A DNA stretch of 64,000 nt from assembly GCA_036245525.1 (NCBI GenBank), contig BTPG01000007.1, positions 119,669,444 through 119,733,443 on the forward strand, in the 5' to 3' direction. Origin of the DNA: Semisulcospira habei (lineage: Eukaryota > Mollusca > Gastropoda > Semisulcospiridae). Shown piece after piece: positions 39,256 to 50,000 of the stretch (its first letter is position 1; each line of letters begins with the position of its first letter). A model generated the notes under the pieces. It did not search any database, was not told where the DNA came from, and saw only the letters and a list, made by a program, of their open reading frames with translations. A program made the position numbers and the translations under genes.

Positions 39256-39700
39256 CCCTAGACATGACGGCTACCCCGATTCGGAATTCTCTGGCTGTGT
39301 TGGGATTTTTGGAGTTGGCAACACAGGCTGTGGTACGACGGATCAAGGATTTCTGGGACTCTCCTGAGCGATTTACACTCCATAGTGGTGACGGGTAATC
39401 GGGTGGTGTACCACGCTTCGACCAACACTGTGGCGGCGGCCGCCAACTGTGACCTTATGCGGCATGACAGCGTCCTACAGAGATGTGTCGGCATACCCGC
39501 TTCTGTTTGGCCCAGCTGCGACAGGCCCCCCTCGGCGGTGCTCTTCTGTTTGGCCCTACCTGGCAGTCCGTGAGGGAGTCTACCAAGGATCTTTGCCCCC
39601 CCCCCCCCCCGCCCCCCCCCCCCCCCCCCCCCCCCCCCACCCCCCCCCCCCCCCCCCCCCCCCCCCGCGGATTCCCCCTGCATTCCATCCTCCCGCAGGG
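39256..39700 (+). pseudogene. DIRS gag remnant with a poly-C/proline tract
   Basis: The reading starts MTATPIRNSLAVLGFLELAT and soon hits stops and shifts. CRHTRFCLAQLRQAPLGGAL matches LCPIPVNVKTQLRQVPLGGE of copy 2. A C run (39596-39668) encodes poly-Pro in one frame; copy 2 has the same feature at about 62991-63009. Role: structural (Gag-like) protein of the element. Confidence 0.65.
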
Positions 39701-40012
39701 CCATGGGTCGTTCTCTGCAGAACCTCAGACCCTAGAGCTGGACGTCCCATCTTCTCCGGCCGTTCTCGCGCCGCCCCCTCTTCCGCCCCCTCCTTCCCCT
39801 GCTCCTCCAGGAGGTTCGGGCGGGGGCGGGACCAGTGACTACCAACCTCTGCCTTCCCCGCCGACGACCACAGAGACCCCGTCGGCAGGAGTCTCACCCG
39901 GCACATCGACGAGTGGTGGTCGCTGCTGCCGGACGACACTTGGGTGCTCTCCACCATCTCAGACGGACTCCATGTATCATTTCGCCAACCGCCCCCTCTC
40001 CGCTGCTGACCG

Positions 40013-41029
40013 GTGTGGACTCGTGTCTCTTCCGACCCGATCAAGGCATTGGCTCTGCGTCAAGAGATTGCGTCTCTACTTCAGAAGGCTGCGATGGAGG
40101 TGGTCGCTCGTCTCAACTCGCCGGCATTTTACAGCCACCTCTTCCTGGTTCCCAAGCCCAGCGGACGGTGGCGTCCGGTCATCGACCTGTCGGCCCTAAA
40201 GAGGTTCATTTCGGCCCCCTCATTTCGCATGGAGACAGCGCGGGCCGTGCGGTTAGCTGTGCGGCCTTTGGACTTTGCGGTCAGTCTCGACCTTTCCGAT
40301 GCTTACCTCCACGTCCCCATTCACCCAGCATCTCGCCGCTTCCTACGCTTCGCCTTTTGCAGAGTTGTCTACCAGTTCCGCGCACTCCCCTTCGGCCTCA
40401 ACATCAGCCTGTGGGTCTTTACACAGATTATGGACGCGGTGATTGCTCAGGCGCGACAGTCCTCGTCCAGCCCGACCTCCAATTACCTAGACGACCTTTT
40501 ACTCCGGAATCAGGACTCCCAGTCGCTGGAGGCGGACAGGGACGCTCTACTGGAGCTTTTTCAGAGGCAGGGCTTTGTAGTCAATCACGGAAAGTCGGAT
40601 TTCGCCCCCTCCTGTACCTTCGTCCACCTAGGAATGGAGTTTCTGACTGACCGCAACGGAGTGAGACTAACGGACGCCCGCGTTCAGAAACTGGCTGTGG
40701 CTGCTCACCAGGTGTCGCTCTCAAGACGCATGCCCGGCCCGGATCTGGCTTCAGTTACTGGGACTCATCAGTGCAGTAGCCAACTTCCTACCCCTCGGCC
40801 GGCTCTATTCCCGGCCGCTTCAACTCCATCTTTTCCATTGGCCACCTTCCTCAAACGACCTTTCGACCCTGGTACCTGTGTCCCCCTTGATCAGGTCCCA
40901 CCTACTTCGGTGGATGAACCTGACCTGGCTCGCGTCAGGAGTGCCCCTCTCATCCCCCCCTCCTCGGCTTTCTCTCTGCACGGATGCGAGCCTATCCGGC
41001 TGAGGAGCCCACCTACTTCTGGATTTTGA
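40013..41029 (+). pseudogene. DIRS reverse transcriptase
   Basis: 338 open codons. RT blocks: LNSPAFYSHLFLVPKPSGRW, motif A SLDLSDAYLHVPIHPASR (Asp93, Asp96), QFRALPFGLN, motif C NYLDDLLL (158-161), FVHLGMEFLTD. The catalytic aspartates are intact. The frame drifts out of the RNase H region after about residue 230, so a frameshift separates RT from RNase H. Confidence 0.88.
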
Positions 41030-41765
41030 CAAGGTCTCAGGCCAGTGGCCACCATCCTTACAAAGCAGACACAGCAACTGGCTGGAGTTGAAAGCTGTGT
41101 GGCTGGCTCCGACTCATTGGGAGTCATGTCTCCGTCACGAGATCTTGATTCTGTCCGACCACTTCACCGTTGTATCGTACATCCAGACAGGGCGGGACGT
41201 GCTCTCCGTCTCTCTGCATGCTCCTCTCTACCAGTTATTCCTCTGATGCCGGGATCGCCACATCTCTCTCCAGGCGTGGCACATCCTGGCCCACCTGAAC
41301 GTCCTCGCGGACTCTCTCTCTCGCCGGGGCCAGCTGCTCCATACCGAATGGACCCTCAAACCAGAGATCTTCCAGATGATTGGTGCGTGCTGGGAGACAC
41401 CAATGGTCAACCTTTTCGCGACGCGGTGGAACACGCAGCTTCCCCTCTTTGTCTCGCCCGTTCTGGACCCTCCCGCCTGGGCAGTGGACGCCCTGTCGAT
41501 CTCTTGGGACGGCCTGGTAGCCTACACTTATCCCCCGGTCGTGTTTGTCCCCAAGGTGTTGCTCAAGCTACGGGGTTCAAACACGATCCTCTTCCTTGTA
41601 GCTCCCTTCAGCTGGGCATGCAGCTGGACGACCAACCTGGTGAGCCTCGCCATGGATGCCCCCCTGCTCTTACCCAAACCGCGCACGATGCTGAAACAAC
41701 CGCGGCAAGCTCTCTTCCACCCGTGTCAGGAGAGGCTCCTATTACATGCCTGGAGGTTGTGCTAG
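41030..41765 (+). pseudogene. DIRS RNase H region
   Basis: Frames give NWLELKAVWLAP, ILILSDHFTVVSYI, HILAHLNVLADSLSRRGQ and then ETPMVNLFATRWNTQLPLF and WAVDALSISWDGLVAY, which is the RNase H and its C-terminal extension of DIRS elements. At least two frame changes. Confidence 0.75.
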
Positions 41766-42454
41766 AGGCTTCTCGCGTGCAGCAGTGGAGGTGATCGCTG
41801 CGGCCTGCAGGGCCTCCACCAGGAGGGTATACGAGGGCAAGTGGACAGTCCTAGTCCTGGTGCCTCCCCAGACGCCTGTCTCAGACGGCCCTGACAACGC
41901 CCCAGTTAGCGGAGTTCTTTTTGTGGCTTTTTGGGAAGCAGAATTTGGCCCCTATCATTATCCGGGGATATCTCCCCATGGTCGCAGATACCTACCGCCA
42001 TTTAGGCCGACCGGATCCGGGCGCGTGCAAGGACCTCGCCGACCTCCCTGCCCAGTTGCAGCGACCTGTTCAGCGTTCGCTACTCCCGCGCTGGGATCTC
42101 ACACTTGGATTCTCACGTGGCTTAATTCGGACCGCTTCAAACCTTTGCCCTTAGCCACTATGGCCGATGTCATCACGGAGACCTGTTTCCTACTCGCCCT
42201 CGCCTGCCAGAGTCGGTGAACTGCATACGTTATCAGTGGACATGGCATGCCTCCAGTTTCGCGCGGATGGCTCCGTCCAGTTGATGACAAACCCTTCCTT
42301 TCTCGCCAAGAACAGGCTTCCCTCGGCCGGAGCGCAGATCATGACCCTCCGCCTGCTTAAGAGTTTTGGCCGTTCCCCGGAGTCCCGACAGCGAGAGGAC
42401 CTGGCCCTCATCGGTGACATCTCGGCAGTGCAGCACTCCCTCCCGGCGCCCTAG
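41766..42454 (+). pseudogene. DIRS tyrosine recombinase, truncated
   Basis: N-terminal region STRRVYEGKW and LAPIIIRGYLPMVADTYRHL, then SPARVGELHTLSVDMACLQF, which carries the first catalytic Arg of tyrosine recombinases (matching ATAARVSELHALSARPACLQ in copy 2). It stops before the H..R and Tyr motifs. DIRS elements use this enzyme in place of an integrase. Confidence 0.75.
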
Positions 42455-42574
42455 GTAACGTTTAGTTGAAATCGTTGGGAGTTCATGCCCAGGGCGCCTC
42501 GTTTAACATGTTCTCATGGCAGGGAATGGTGGGCGGCACCCTCCTCCTTTTCGTTATTCTTCCTATCAGTAATG

Positions 42575-43083
42575 TTGAAAAAAGTGTGGAGTTCCAGAGA
42601 GCTGTCACAACACACCAAAGTCCGGATTTTCAACTCCAATGTAAAAGCAGATCTCCTATATGGAGCAGAGACTTGGAGATTGACAAAAACCACAGTCAAC
42701 AGAGTACAGACCTTCATGAACAGTTGCCTTAGAAGAATTTTGAAAATCCACTGGCCAGAGAAGATCAGCAACGTCAGACTCTGGGAGAGAACAGAGCAGA
42801 TAACAGCAGAGAATGAAATTGGGCGAAGAAGATGGGGATGGATCGGTCACAGTCTGAGAAAGCCAGCTTCCAGTATCACTAGGCAGGCATTGTCATGGAA
42901 CCCCCAGGGAAAGAGGAAAAGAGGTAGGCCGAGAAACTCCTGGCGTCGAGACATCCAAGCAGACATCAAGAGACTGGGAACCACCTGGAGTAGAATCGAA
43001 GGAGAAGCACAGGACAGGAGTTGCTGGAGGTCTCTCGTCGACGGCCTATACCCGGGTAGGGGTGACAGGCGTAAGTAAGTAAG
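42575..43083 (+). pseudogene. RTE LINE copy nested in DIRS copy 1
   Basis: A 5'-truncated RTE insertion with a perfect 14-bp duplication (TCCTATCAGTAATG at 42561-42574 and 43084-43097). Open for most of its length from LKKVWSSRELSQHTKVRIF to GRPRNSWRRDIQADIK. 3' GTAAGTAAGT tail. It is nearly identical to 28877-29655, so both are recent. Confidence 0.92.
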
Positions 43084-43800
43084 TCCTATCAGTAATGCCA
43101 TCGGTAATGTTTTTGAGGAAATAAATGAATTTTTCTCTAAAATGTATTTTTTCGAAAAATACTTACCGATGGCATTACTCTAAGGGCCCTCCCACCTGCC
43201 CCCAGCTACATTTGCTTAGCGTATGACTGGTGGATTGGCCCACGGGGGCCTCATGGGAAGGGAGGCGAGGTCACTCTGGGAGTTCTATAAAACGACGACT
43301 CCCCGGTTGTGTTGCTTTACACAACGGAGACCTAGGCTGAAATCGTTAGCTAGGCATGTCTTCCCATCAGCAATGCCATCGGTAAGTATTTTTCGAAAAA
43401 ATACATTTTAGAGAAAAATGCATTTTTCTTTAGTTGCTTGTTTCTTTGTATTTTATATGCTCTGATTTTTATTTTAGGGAGATACAAGAATGTTTGTTGG
43501 CAATGTCTCTGTAAAGAAAATGTCAAGATACACACATGCACTGAATCATGTGATACTATATTGCAACTTTCGCCTCCTCTGAAAATGACCATTCATACAC
43601 AGTTTCAAACACATTTTCATTCAAGTGCACGAGGCAAAGATCCTTGTGACCCCTCACATCTTGTTGGGGCTTCTGAGGATCACACCTCGTTTACAACAAA
43701 TCAAATGCAGCAACTTTCACCTCCCCTGAAAACTACCTCAGACAGTCTCAAACGCACTCTTTTCTTCATTTTTCACTCTTGCATTTAATGCCACCCGCTT

Positions 43801-43866
43801 GCAAGAGGTATAGATCTTTCTCAGCCTTCACATGCTGTGGGGGCTCATGAGGATCTATATCTCTAG
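43801..43866. repeat. CTCATGAGGATC-family hairpin
   Basis: Imperfect member; the right arm is GGGGCTCATGAGGATCTATA. Confidence 0.6.
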
Positions 43867-44592
43867 TTTACAATATACAAACCAGATGAAACTGTTTTTC
43901 AGGTGGGAAGGTACATCAGCATTTATTCAACCTATGTTCAGTTTGTCTGCACATTCAAATCTCACTCCACTCTTCAATATTCTAATTGCGCACGCACACA
44001 GAAAGTCAGCCATTCAATGAAGAAATGAAATGGAACCTGTACAGATAATGACAATGTGAGAACATGAAATGATTTTTGTCAAAAAACAACAATAATGCAG
44101 ACTACACACACCTATGAGGTGCCATTACAATGTTCATTTGAAACATCAAAACGTCTTTCTTTCAAAAGGCCTTTCAATCTGAATCCTTCAACGTTCCACG
44201 AGTTTGCTTTTTCCATTACAAATAGTCACATGACAATTTCAAATCAAGTTTTCTTCACCCACAACAAATTGTCACATGAAAATTTCAAATCAAGATCCTC
44301 ATGACGATCAGTTTGAGGCATCAATTTCACTGTCAATGATCAAAAGTCATTCAAACAACGCTCAAGGACAACACTGCTTCCAAGAACTTTTCTTGCAGTT
44401 TTTTTGTGGGCAAGCACATCTAGTACAATAGTAACAAGTGATTATTCTTTTCGGCACCCTCACATGAACAACTGTTCCGTAGAATGAGGAACTGGATACG
44501 CTGATAGTGGTAGACGCGAGACTGTTACTGAGTTAGCACAAAGCACCAGATCCAGTTTGTTCGGTTTACTCCTTTAGTCAATGTCTTTCATC

Positions 44593-44652
44593 TGCAAGAG
44601 ACATAAATCCTCATGAACCCCTGCAGATGCAGAAACTCATGAGGATTATCTC
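44593..44652. repeat. CTCATGAGGATC-family hairpin
   Basis: CTGCAAGAGACATAAATCCT pairs with GAGGATTATCTC; the right arm is decayed. Confidence 0.6.
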
Positions 44653-44706
44653 ATTTTACACAGTTTCCTAGGCAGCTGGGTCCATTCTAGTTAACGCTGT
44701 CTGTCT

Positions 44707-44772
44707 GCAAGAGACATAGGTCCTCATGAGCCCCTGCACATGCAGGGGCTCATGAGGACCTATGTCTCTTGC
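44707..44772. repeat. Perfect 32-bp-arm hairpin, 2-nt spacer
   Basis: The arms 44707-44738 and 44741-44772 are exact reverse complements (GCAAGAGACATAGG..., ...CCTATGTCTCTTGC). The most perfect member of the family. Confidence 0.9.
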
Positions 44773-44846
44773 TTCTCTCATTTCAAACACGCATTCCTTA
44801 TGCAGATGGGCCTGAATATTCAGTCCATGATGATTCTGAATCACGT

Positions 44847-44911
44847 TTAACCCCCCTAGTGCATGCAGCCACCTGTAAACTGTGCTGGAGGATGCAGGCA
44901 CAAGGGGTTAA
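44847..44911. mobile_element. Miniature TTAA-flanked element, 57 bp
   Basis: TTAA-CCCC on the left (44847-44854) and GGGG-TTAA on the right (44904-44911). The ends are inverted copies over about 20 bp (GTGCATGCAG against GTGCCTGCATC). Confidence 0.55.
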
Positions 44912-45051
44912 AATCTTGTGTGTCTGTGATAATGATCGCTAAAGGCATCATGAAATGATTATTACACAACTCAATAGTGTTGACTGTGACAGACTGTGAC
45001 GAGAAAGGCTAAACTCACCAAGTCCCCATTTCAGCTTACACTACTTACAAC

Positions 45052-45118
45052 TGCAGGAGGCACAGATTCTCATGAGCCCCTGCCACTGCAGGGGCTCATG
45101 AGAATCTATGCCTCCTGC
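45052..45118. repeat. CTCATGAGGATC-family hairpin
   Basis: Near-perfect arms: TGCAGGAGGCACAGATTCTC and its complement ending CCTCCTGC. It lies about 30 bases beyond the stop codon of the Q-rich gene. Confidence 0.8.
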
Positions 45119-45150
45119 TAGGAGGAATCTACCTCATTTTAATAAAGACA

Positions 45151-45974
45151 TCAGTGTTTGGGGGGGTTGCGGGAGCGCATGGCATACGGAGTTTTCTGAG
45201 GCTGTTGCTGCTGAGCTGCTTGCTGCTGTAGTTGAGGCTGCTGCGTCTGCGTCACCACTGTGGCCACCGCCCCTGGAGTGGTGGAGACGGCCTGGGGTGC
45301 GGCCACCAGCTGAGCGCTGACCACCGCCTGTTGTTGGGGTTGTGCTTGCTGTACAACAGTGGCACCCATCTGCTGGGCCTGAGCCAGGGAGGTGGTGGAG
45401 ACTACAACAGCAGTAGGGGTGTTGATGGAGGCGGGGCTGGCGGTCAGGACACGGTGCTGGGTTACAATTGACTGGGCCTGTTGGGTCTGCTGCTGGGACA
45501 TGGGGCTGGATGCCAGCTGTAGAGGCTGGACCAGGCTCTGCGATATAGTTGCCAACTTAGGGGCCGCAGAGACTTGCTGCTGTTGCTGAGAGGGATCCAC
45601 TGTAGTCAGTGTTGCCGTCTTCATCACAGCCTGAGAGACAGGTACGGCCCCCGTCACACTGATGGTGGCCACCGAATGTGTCTGACCTGCTCCGCTGGCT
45701 GTTTGGGGTGCAGACACCTGCGTGACAGTGATGGGGGACCCTGCAGCTGCTGGGAGAGTCTGTAGGGGGGTGGTGTGGGGGACAGTGGTGAGGGACACTT
45801 TGGCCACCATGGGTTGCAGGGTCTGTCCCTGGGTGACAGCAGTGATGATAGCTGGCTGAGAGGTGTGGATGATCTGCTGGTTCTTCACAATCTGGTGCAG
45901 CAGGTGGCCCGTGATCTTGCCCTGTTGTGGGATGATCAGTGGGATCTGGCCTGCACGGGCCTGACCTGTCAGCG
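45151..45974 (-). CDS. Q-rich gene, terminal exon
   Basis: Acceptor TGTGTTTTAG. 273 residues plus stop, Thr/Gln/Val-rich. QARAGQIPLIIPQQGKITGH at the start, long Q tracts (SQQQQQ, QQQAAQQQQPQ), and a basic end. Confidence 0.9.
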
Positions 45975-46984
45975 CTAAAACACAATGTACAAGTGGTCAA
46001 TCAACAATGAGACACACAACTTGCTGACAACACATAAAATGTCAACAGCCCTTAACCCATTTAACCCCAGGTCCATGTTTCCTACATTTTGCAGATGTTG
46101 TCTAACAACTTTGTACCAGCTGCAGGAGGCGGATTGACTATGATAATTCAAGGGTAGTGGGTAGTGCCAGATGAGCTTGGCACCTAAAGGCGCCAAATTC
46201 ATCTGGCACTACCCTTGAATTATCATGGTCAATCCGCCTCCTGCTGTGGGACATCGGGACTAACCGGGTTAAACACTGACACACAATTTAAAATAAAACA
46301 TACTAATTATTACAAGTCAGCAGCACTGGGAAATCACATTACAGACTCAGAATATAGCACCGACTTTTTGACAATTTTTTTGGCCAAATATAATACCACG
46401 AAGCACTGAAATAATGATGTAATGTCAGGTGCATTAAAATCTCACATAATAAGTCACATCTTGACTTCCATCAAATGCGCAAAATCCATCGTCCAAACCT
46501 GGTAACAATTTTCGCAGACACTTTCTAAAATTGTGAAAGTCATTATTAATCCTTTAGGTGTCGGTAGCAATTTTGGTCACGCTATCACCACCAACACCCA
46601 AAAGGCTCAGTGCGAATGTGATGCCAACACTGTCAAGGGCTCGAGCGAGAATGACGTGAAAAATGTAATGGAAGTTTACTGACCAGTGACTTTCTGTTGT
46701 TGCTGGATAGGGAGCCCCTTTCGCTGCTGCTGATGCAGTAACTGCATGCGCTGATTCTGCAACTGGCTGACTGTGGCACCCCGCGAAGCAGCTGAAAACA
46801 ACATGAGCATCTGATATTTCACACACTGCACAAGTCAATAATATTAGGCAATCTAGCACTTTTTTTTTTAAATATTTGTTTTATTTCATAGTTCAGTTTT
46901 GGTTGCATATCTTTTATTTTTATTTCATAATTTTTTGCTTGCAGGTGTCTCTCTTCTCCTCCCCCCCCTCCCCCCCCCCCCCCC

Positions 46985-47024
<40 letters not shown>

Positions 47025-50000
47025 ACCCAGGAGAAAATTATTGAGCTTGAAACACGCAATACACGTAGAAGTTTTAGAGTCCCTGTTTTCACTCACTACC
47101 CTTACATGATCTAACAGAGGCATTGACACGCTTGAGCGCTCTTGAAAATGTATGCCTCTCAACATCCTTTCCTACCCCAATGACAATGAGAACCTACATT
47201 CTTCCCCAATGACAACAGACGGGAAAGCTGAACTCACCAAGTCCCTGTTTTTGCTGTCCCTGGCCCATAGTGACATTGATGCTGACAGGTATGGGCATGG
47301 CAGAAGTGCCCGACGGAGCTGCCACTGATTTGACTAAAGTGACTGGAGCGACTCCAGCTGCCCCTGACTGACCCACCTGCTGCACCTGGCCCTGAAGAAT
47401 CTGAGTCGCTTGCAGCTGTGAACAGACACAGACATGTTGCAAATGAGAAAAACAGTACAAAAATTGACCTCATTTAACTAATTTCCACACCCCTTCGGGA
47501 TGCATCAGTAAAGACTTAACAGCCATGATGAATCTAGCATGATATTTCAAGGGTAGTGCCAGATGTGATGAAACTCTATGCTCACGCATAGGGTTCACAC
47601 ACAGGGTTTTGTATGGTACGGTTTTGTCAGCGGTTTGTCTGGTGACAATTATTCCGTGGGGGCAGGAGGCCACGTGAAATCGAAGGGAAATGTTTTCCAA
47701 TGGATTTTAGCAAGAGCTCAGTCTATCAGAGGTCTAAATAGTCGGTGTGGGCTAGGCTGTCATTGTGGATGGATGTATGTCAGATACACTAGCCGTATTC
47801 CAAGACTCAAAACCTAGAATTCAGGTATGTTTTTATATGTATTATTGATGGCTACCGAGTTAAAGATAGTATGCGTTAGTAGGAGGTAATTCAGTTGTGT
47901 AGCGTCAACTGGTTTGGTTCAGTTATGTGGGTTTGGAATTTGTTGAGGTAACCGGTGTTTTTCCTATGTGGTTATTTCCCGAGATGGATAACTAAGGAAT
48001 GCGAGGTGTGTATGCCCAAGTCGTTATGAAGGTAGTACATGGTTAAGTATAGTCTTTTCTAATGTATGAAAGAATGTATGGCGAGTGTTAGGTTATAGTC
48101 TGTTTCAATGTAGTGACAGATTGATTGTACATTGCTTAACGTCCCGACAGCAACAAGGCTTTCTCAGGACGTGCCTGCACTGCTTGTGAAAAAAAACCAA
48201 AACAGAACATTGAATGTATGTCGCCAGCCGGTCAAATACGTTAAATAAACCTAACACATGGGGCCTAAATAAAGCTAAGACCATTTAGCAACACACATCC
48301 AATATCAAGAGCTACAGGCAGTGCAGACAATAGGGAGAGTTTTAAAAATGCAAATACAGGTGAATGGACAAAGGGTAGACAGAAACACATGCCCCAGAAT
48401 AGAGAGAAAAACCCACCCTGTGGGGCTGACCAGGGTGACCCTGGGAACTAAAAAATACCTAACCCCACCCAAGTCCCCCAGGGCAGACCCGGGTGGGGTT
48501 GTAGTGACAGAGTTATGGGGTGTTACGAAAGTAGTTCGTGTTATGAAGCATGTGTGTGTGGGAATGAACTTCACGCGAGAGTTATGTGTATCAGCCAGGT
48601 TACGTAATGTATCTCGTATCATCCAATGTGTGTGTTTAGCAAGTGTTATGATATTAGGACTTTATTGTACAGAGTTTTTGTGGAGAGGAACGACATGACG
48701 CCGAGACGTCAGTCAACAGAGGCTACCGCCGAGGAACCTGGGTCACTCTACAAAGTTGTGCAACGTAAGGGGTGCCTACTTTCAACTGGCTGTAAAAAAA
48801 AATCAGCTAAGTTACTTTACTCAATGAACAGTACTATTCTGTTTCAGAGTGATGAAAGAGATAGTATTGATAACTGCATGGGAAAATATCAAGTCTTTTA
48901 ATATTTAATTAGTCTGAATGTGTGTGAGGTTGCACGAAAATGGCTGTCCCAATTGTGACATAGCTGTAACCCTTCTTCTGTCTTGTGTTGCGGATCTTTC
49001 ATTTATGGTATAAAATATAAAAATATGTAATCATATTGTTATTTATAGTTGTTGTAAGTGATCCTTATGATCTTACAACCAGAAAAATCTTTTAGAATGC
49101 ACTTTATAAGGATACAATTTAGTTCATGATTGACGTAACATGCGTTTCCACAACCAACCAAAGTACACACTTTGCCATTCAGACATGCCTGGCGTATGAA
49201 TACTCGTATAATCACGTTTTTCAAGATGGCGGATGTGTTTCGAATATGTTTAAAAGGGTATATAGTTTGGTAAAAGCTTTGTCCGTCCTGTATTTTGAGC
49301 TTAAAGTTGGACTTGTGCTTTCGTTTCCTGTTTTGAATGTTACGTCAAACTGAACAAAACAAGCTCAATTAATACTAAGCACAGCACTTTTGGGGGCTTT
49401 TTCTTGCCCTAGTTTTCGATGTGTATCGCGGAAGGATATTTGCACACAACGTTGCTTCCCTTGCTTTGAACAGAGAAAGCCACGTGTGTTTTTGTTTTCG
49501 CTTCCGTTTTTTCCGGGTGTGTTACGCGAAACAGAGAAAGCCATATCAAACCTTCAAGACACGCTCTCTTTAAGTACAAACTTATTGATGAGTCCAAAAT
49601 CATGCAGTATACTTAGATTTAGATACTGTTATCTTGTGCATTGACTTTGAAGGACGTTTATTACGATTTTTACGATTTATCGTACAGAAATTTTGCTCCT
49701 CGATCAAGCCCAGGTTTTACTCATTCTGATCCGACGCTTGCTAAGCTCAAATGAAACCACCATAGACTTGTTCCGACTTTGATCATTCCACTATGTAGTT
49801 ATGTTTGGCCCATGGAATACTGTTTTCAATGAATTTATTTTCAAACACTTCGTTTGAAGTGTAATTGTTCTCACTTATGTTAAACGCAACCGGAAACCAA
49901 ATGACCGTCCGACATATTTGATTCTTGTTACATCAACCACATGAAAATGGTGATTTTTCCAATTAAACAGAGATATTACTGGCCTGTATTGTTTCTTGTG

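Larger units (their letters stand above)
39132..43420 (+). mobile_element. DIRS-type retrotransposon, copy 1
   Basis: The left inverted terminal repeat (about 39132-39260) and right one (about 43255-43420) are complementary; both carry ACCGATGGCATT, a GCCTAGCTA block and GTGTAAAGCAACACAACCGG-like sequence. Between them in order: gag remnant, RT, RNase H, tyrosine recombinase, then an internal complementary region (42555-42574 and 43085-43190) that matches the outer edges of both terminal repeats. This is the classical DIRS layout. An RTE copy (42575-43083) sits inside the internal complementary region. The gag 5' part is missing and frames are broken, so this copy is defective. Confidence 0.88.
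43421..45150 (-). other. Probable 3' UTR and downstream flank of the Q-rich gene
   Basis: On the minus strand, downstream of the stop codon at 45151. An AATAAA on the minus strand (43921-43926) is a candidate polyadenylation signal. The stretch contains palindromes at 43801-43866, 44593-44652, 44707-44772 and 45052-45118, and a 57-bp TTAA element at 44851-44907. No coding sequence. Confidence 0.45.

Noticed and set aside
43145..43420. An independent 270-bp MITE with CGAAAAATAC inverted ends
   Set aside because: Better explained as the right terminal repeat plus internal complementary region of DIRS copy 1.
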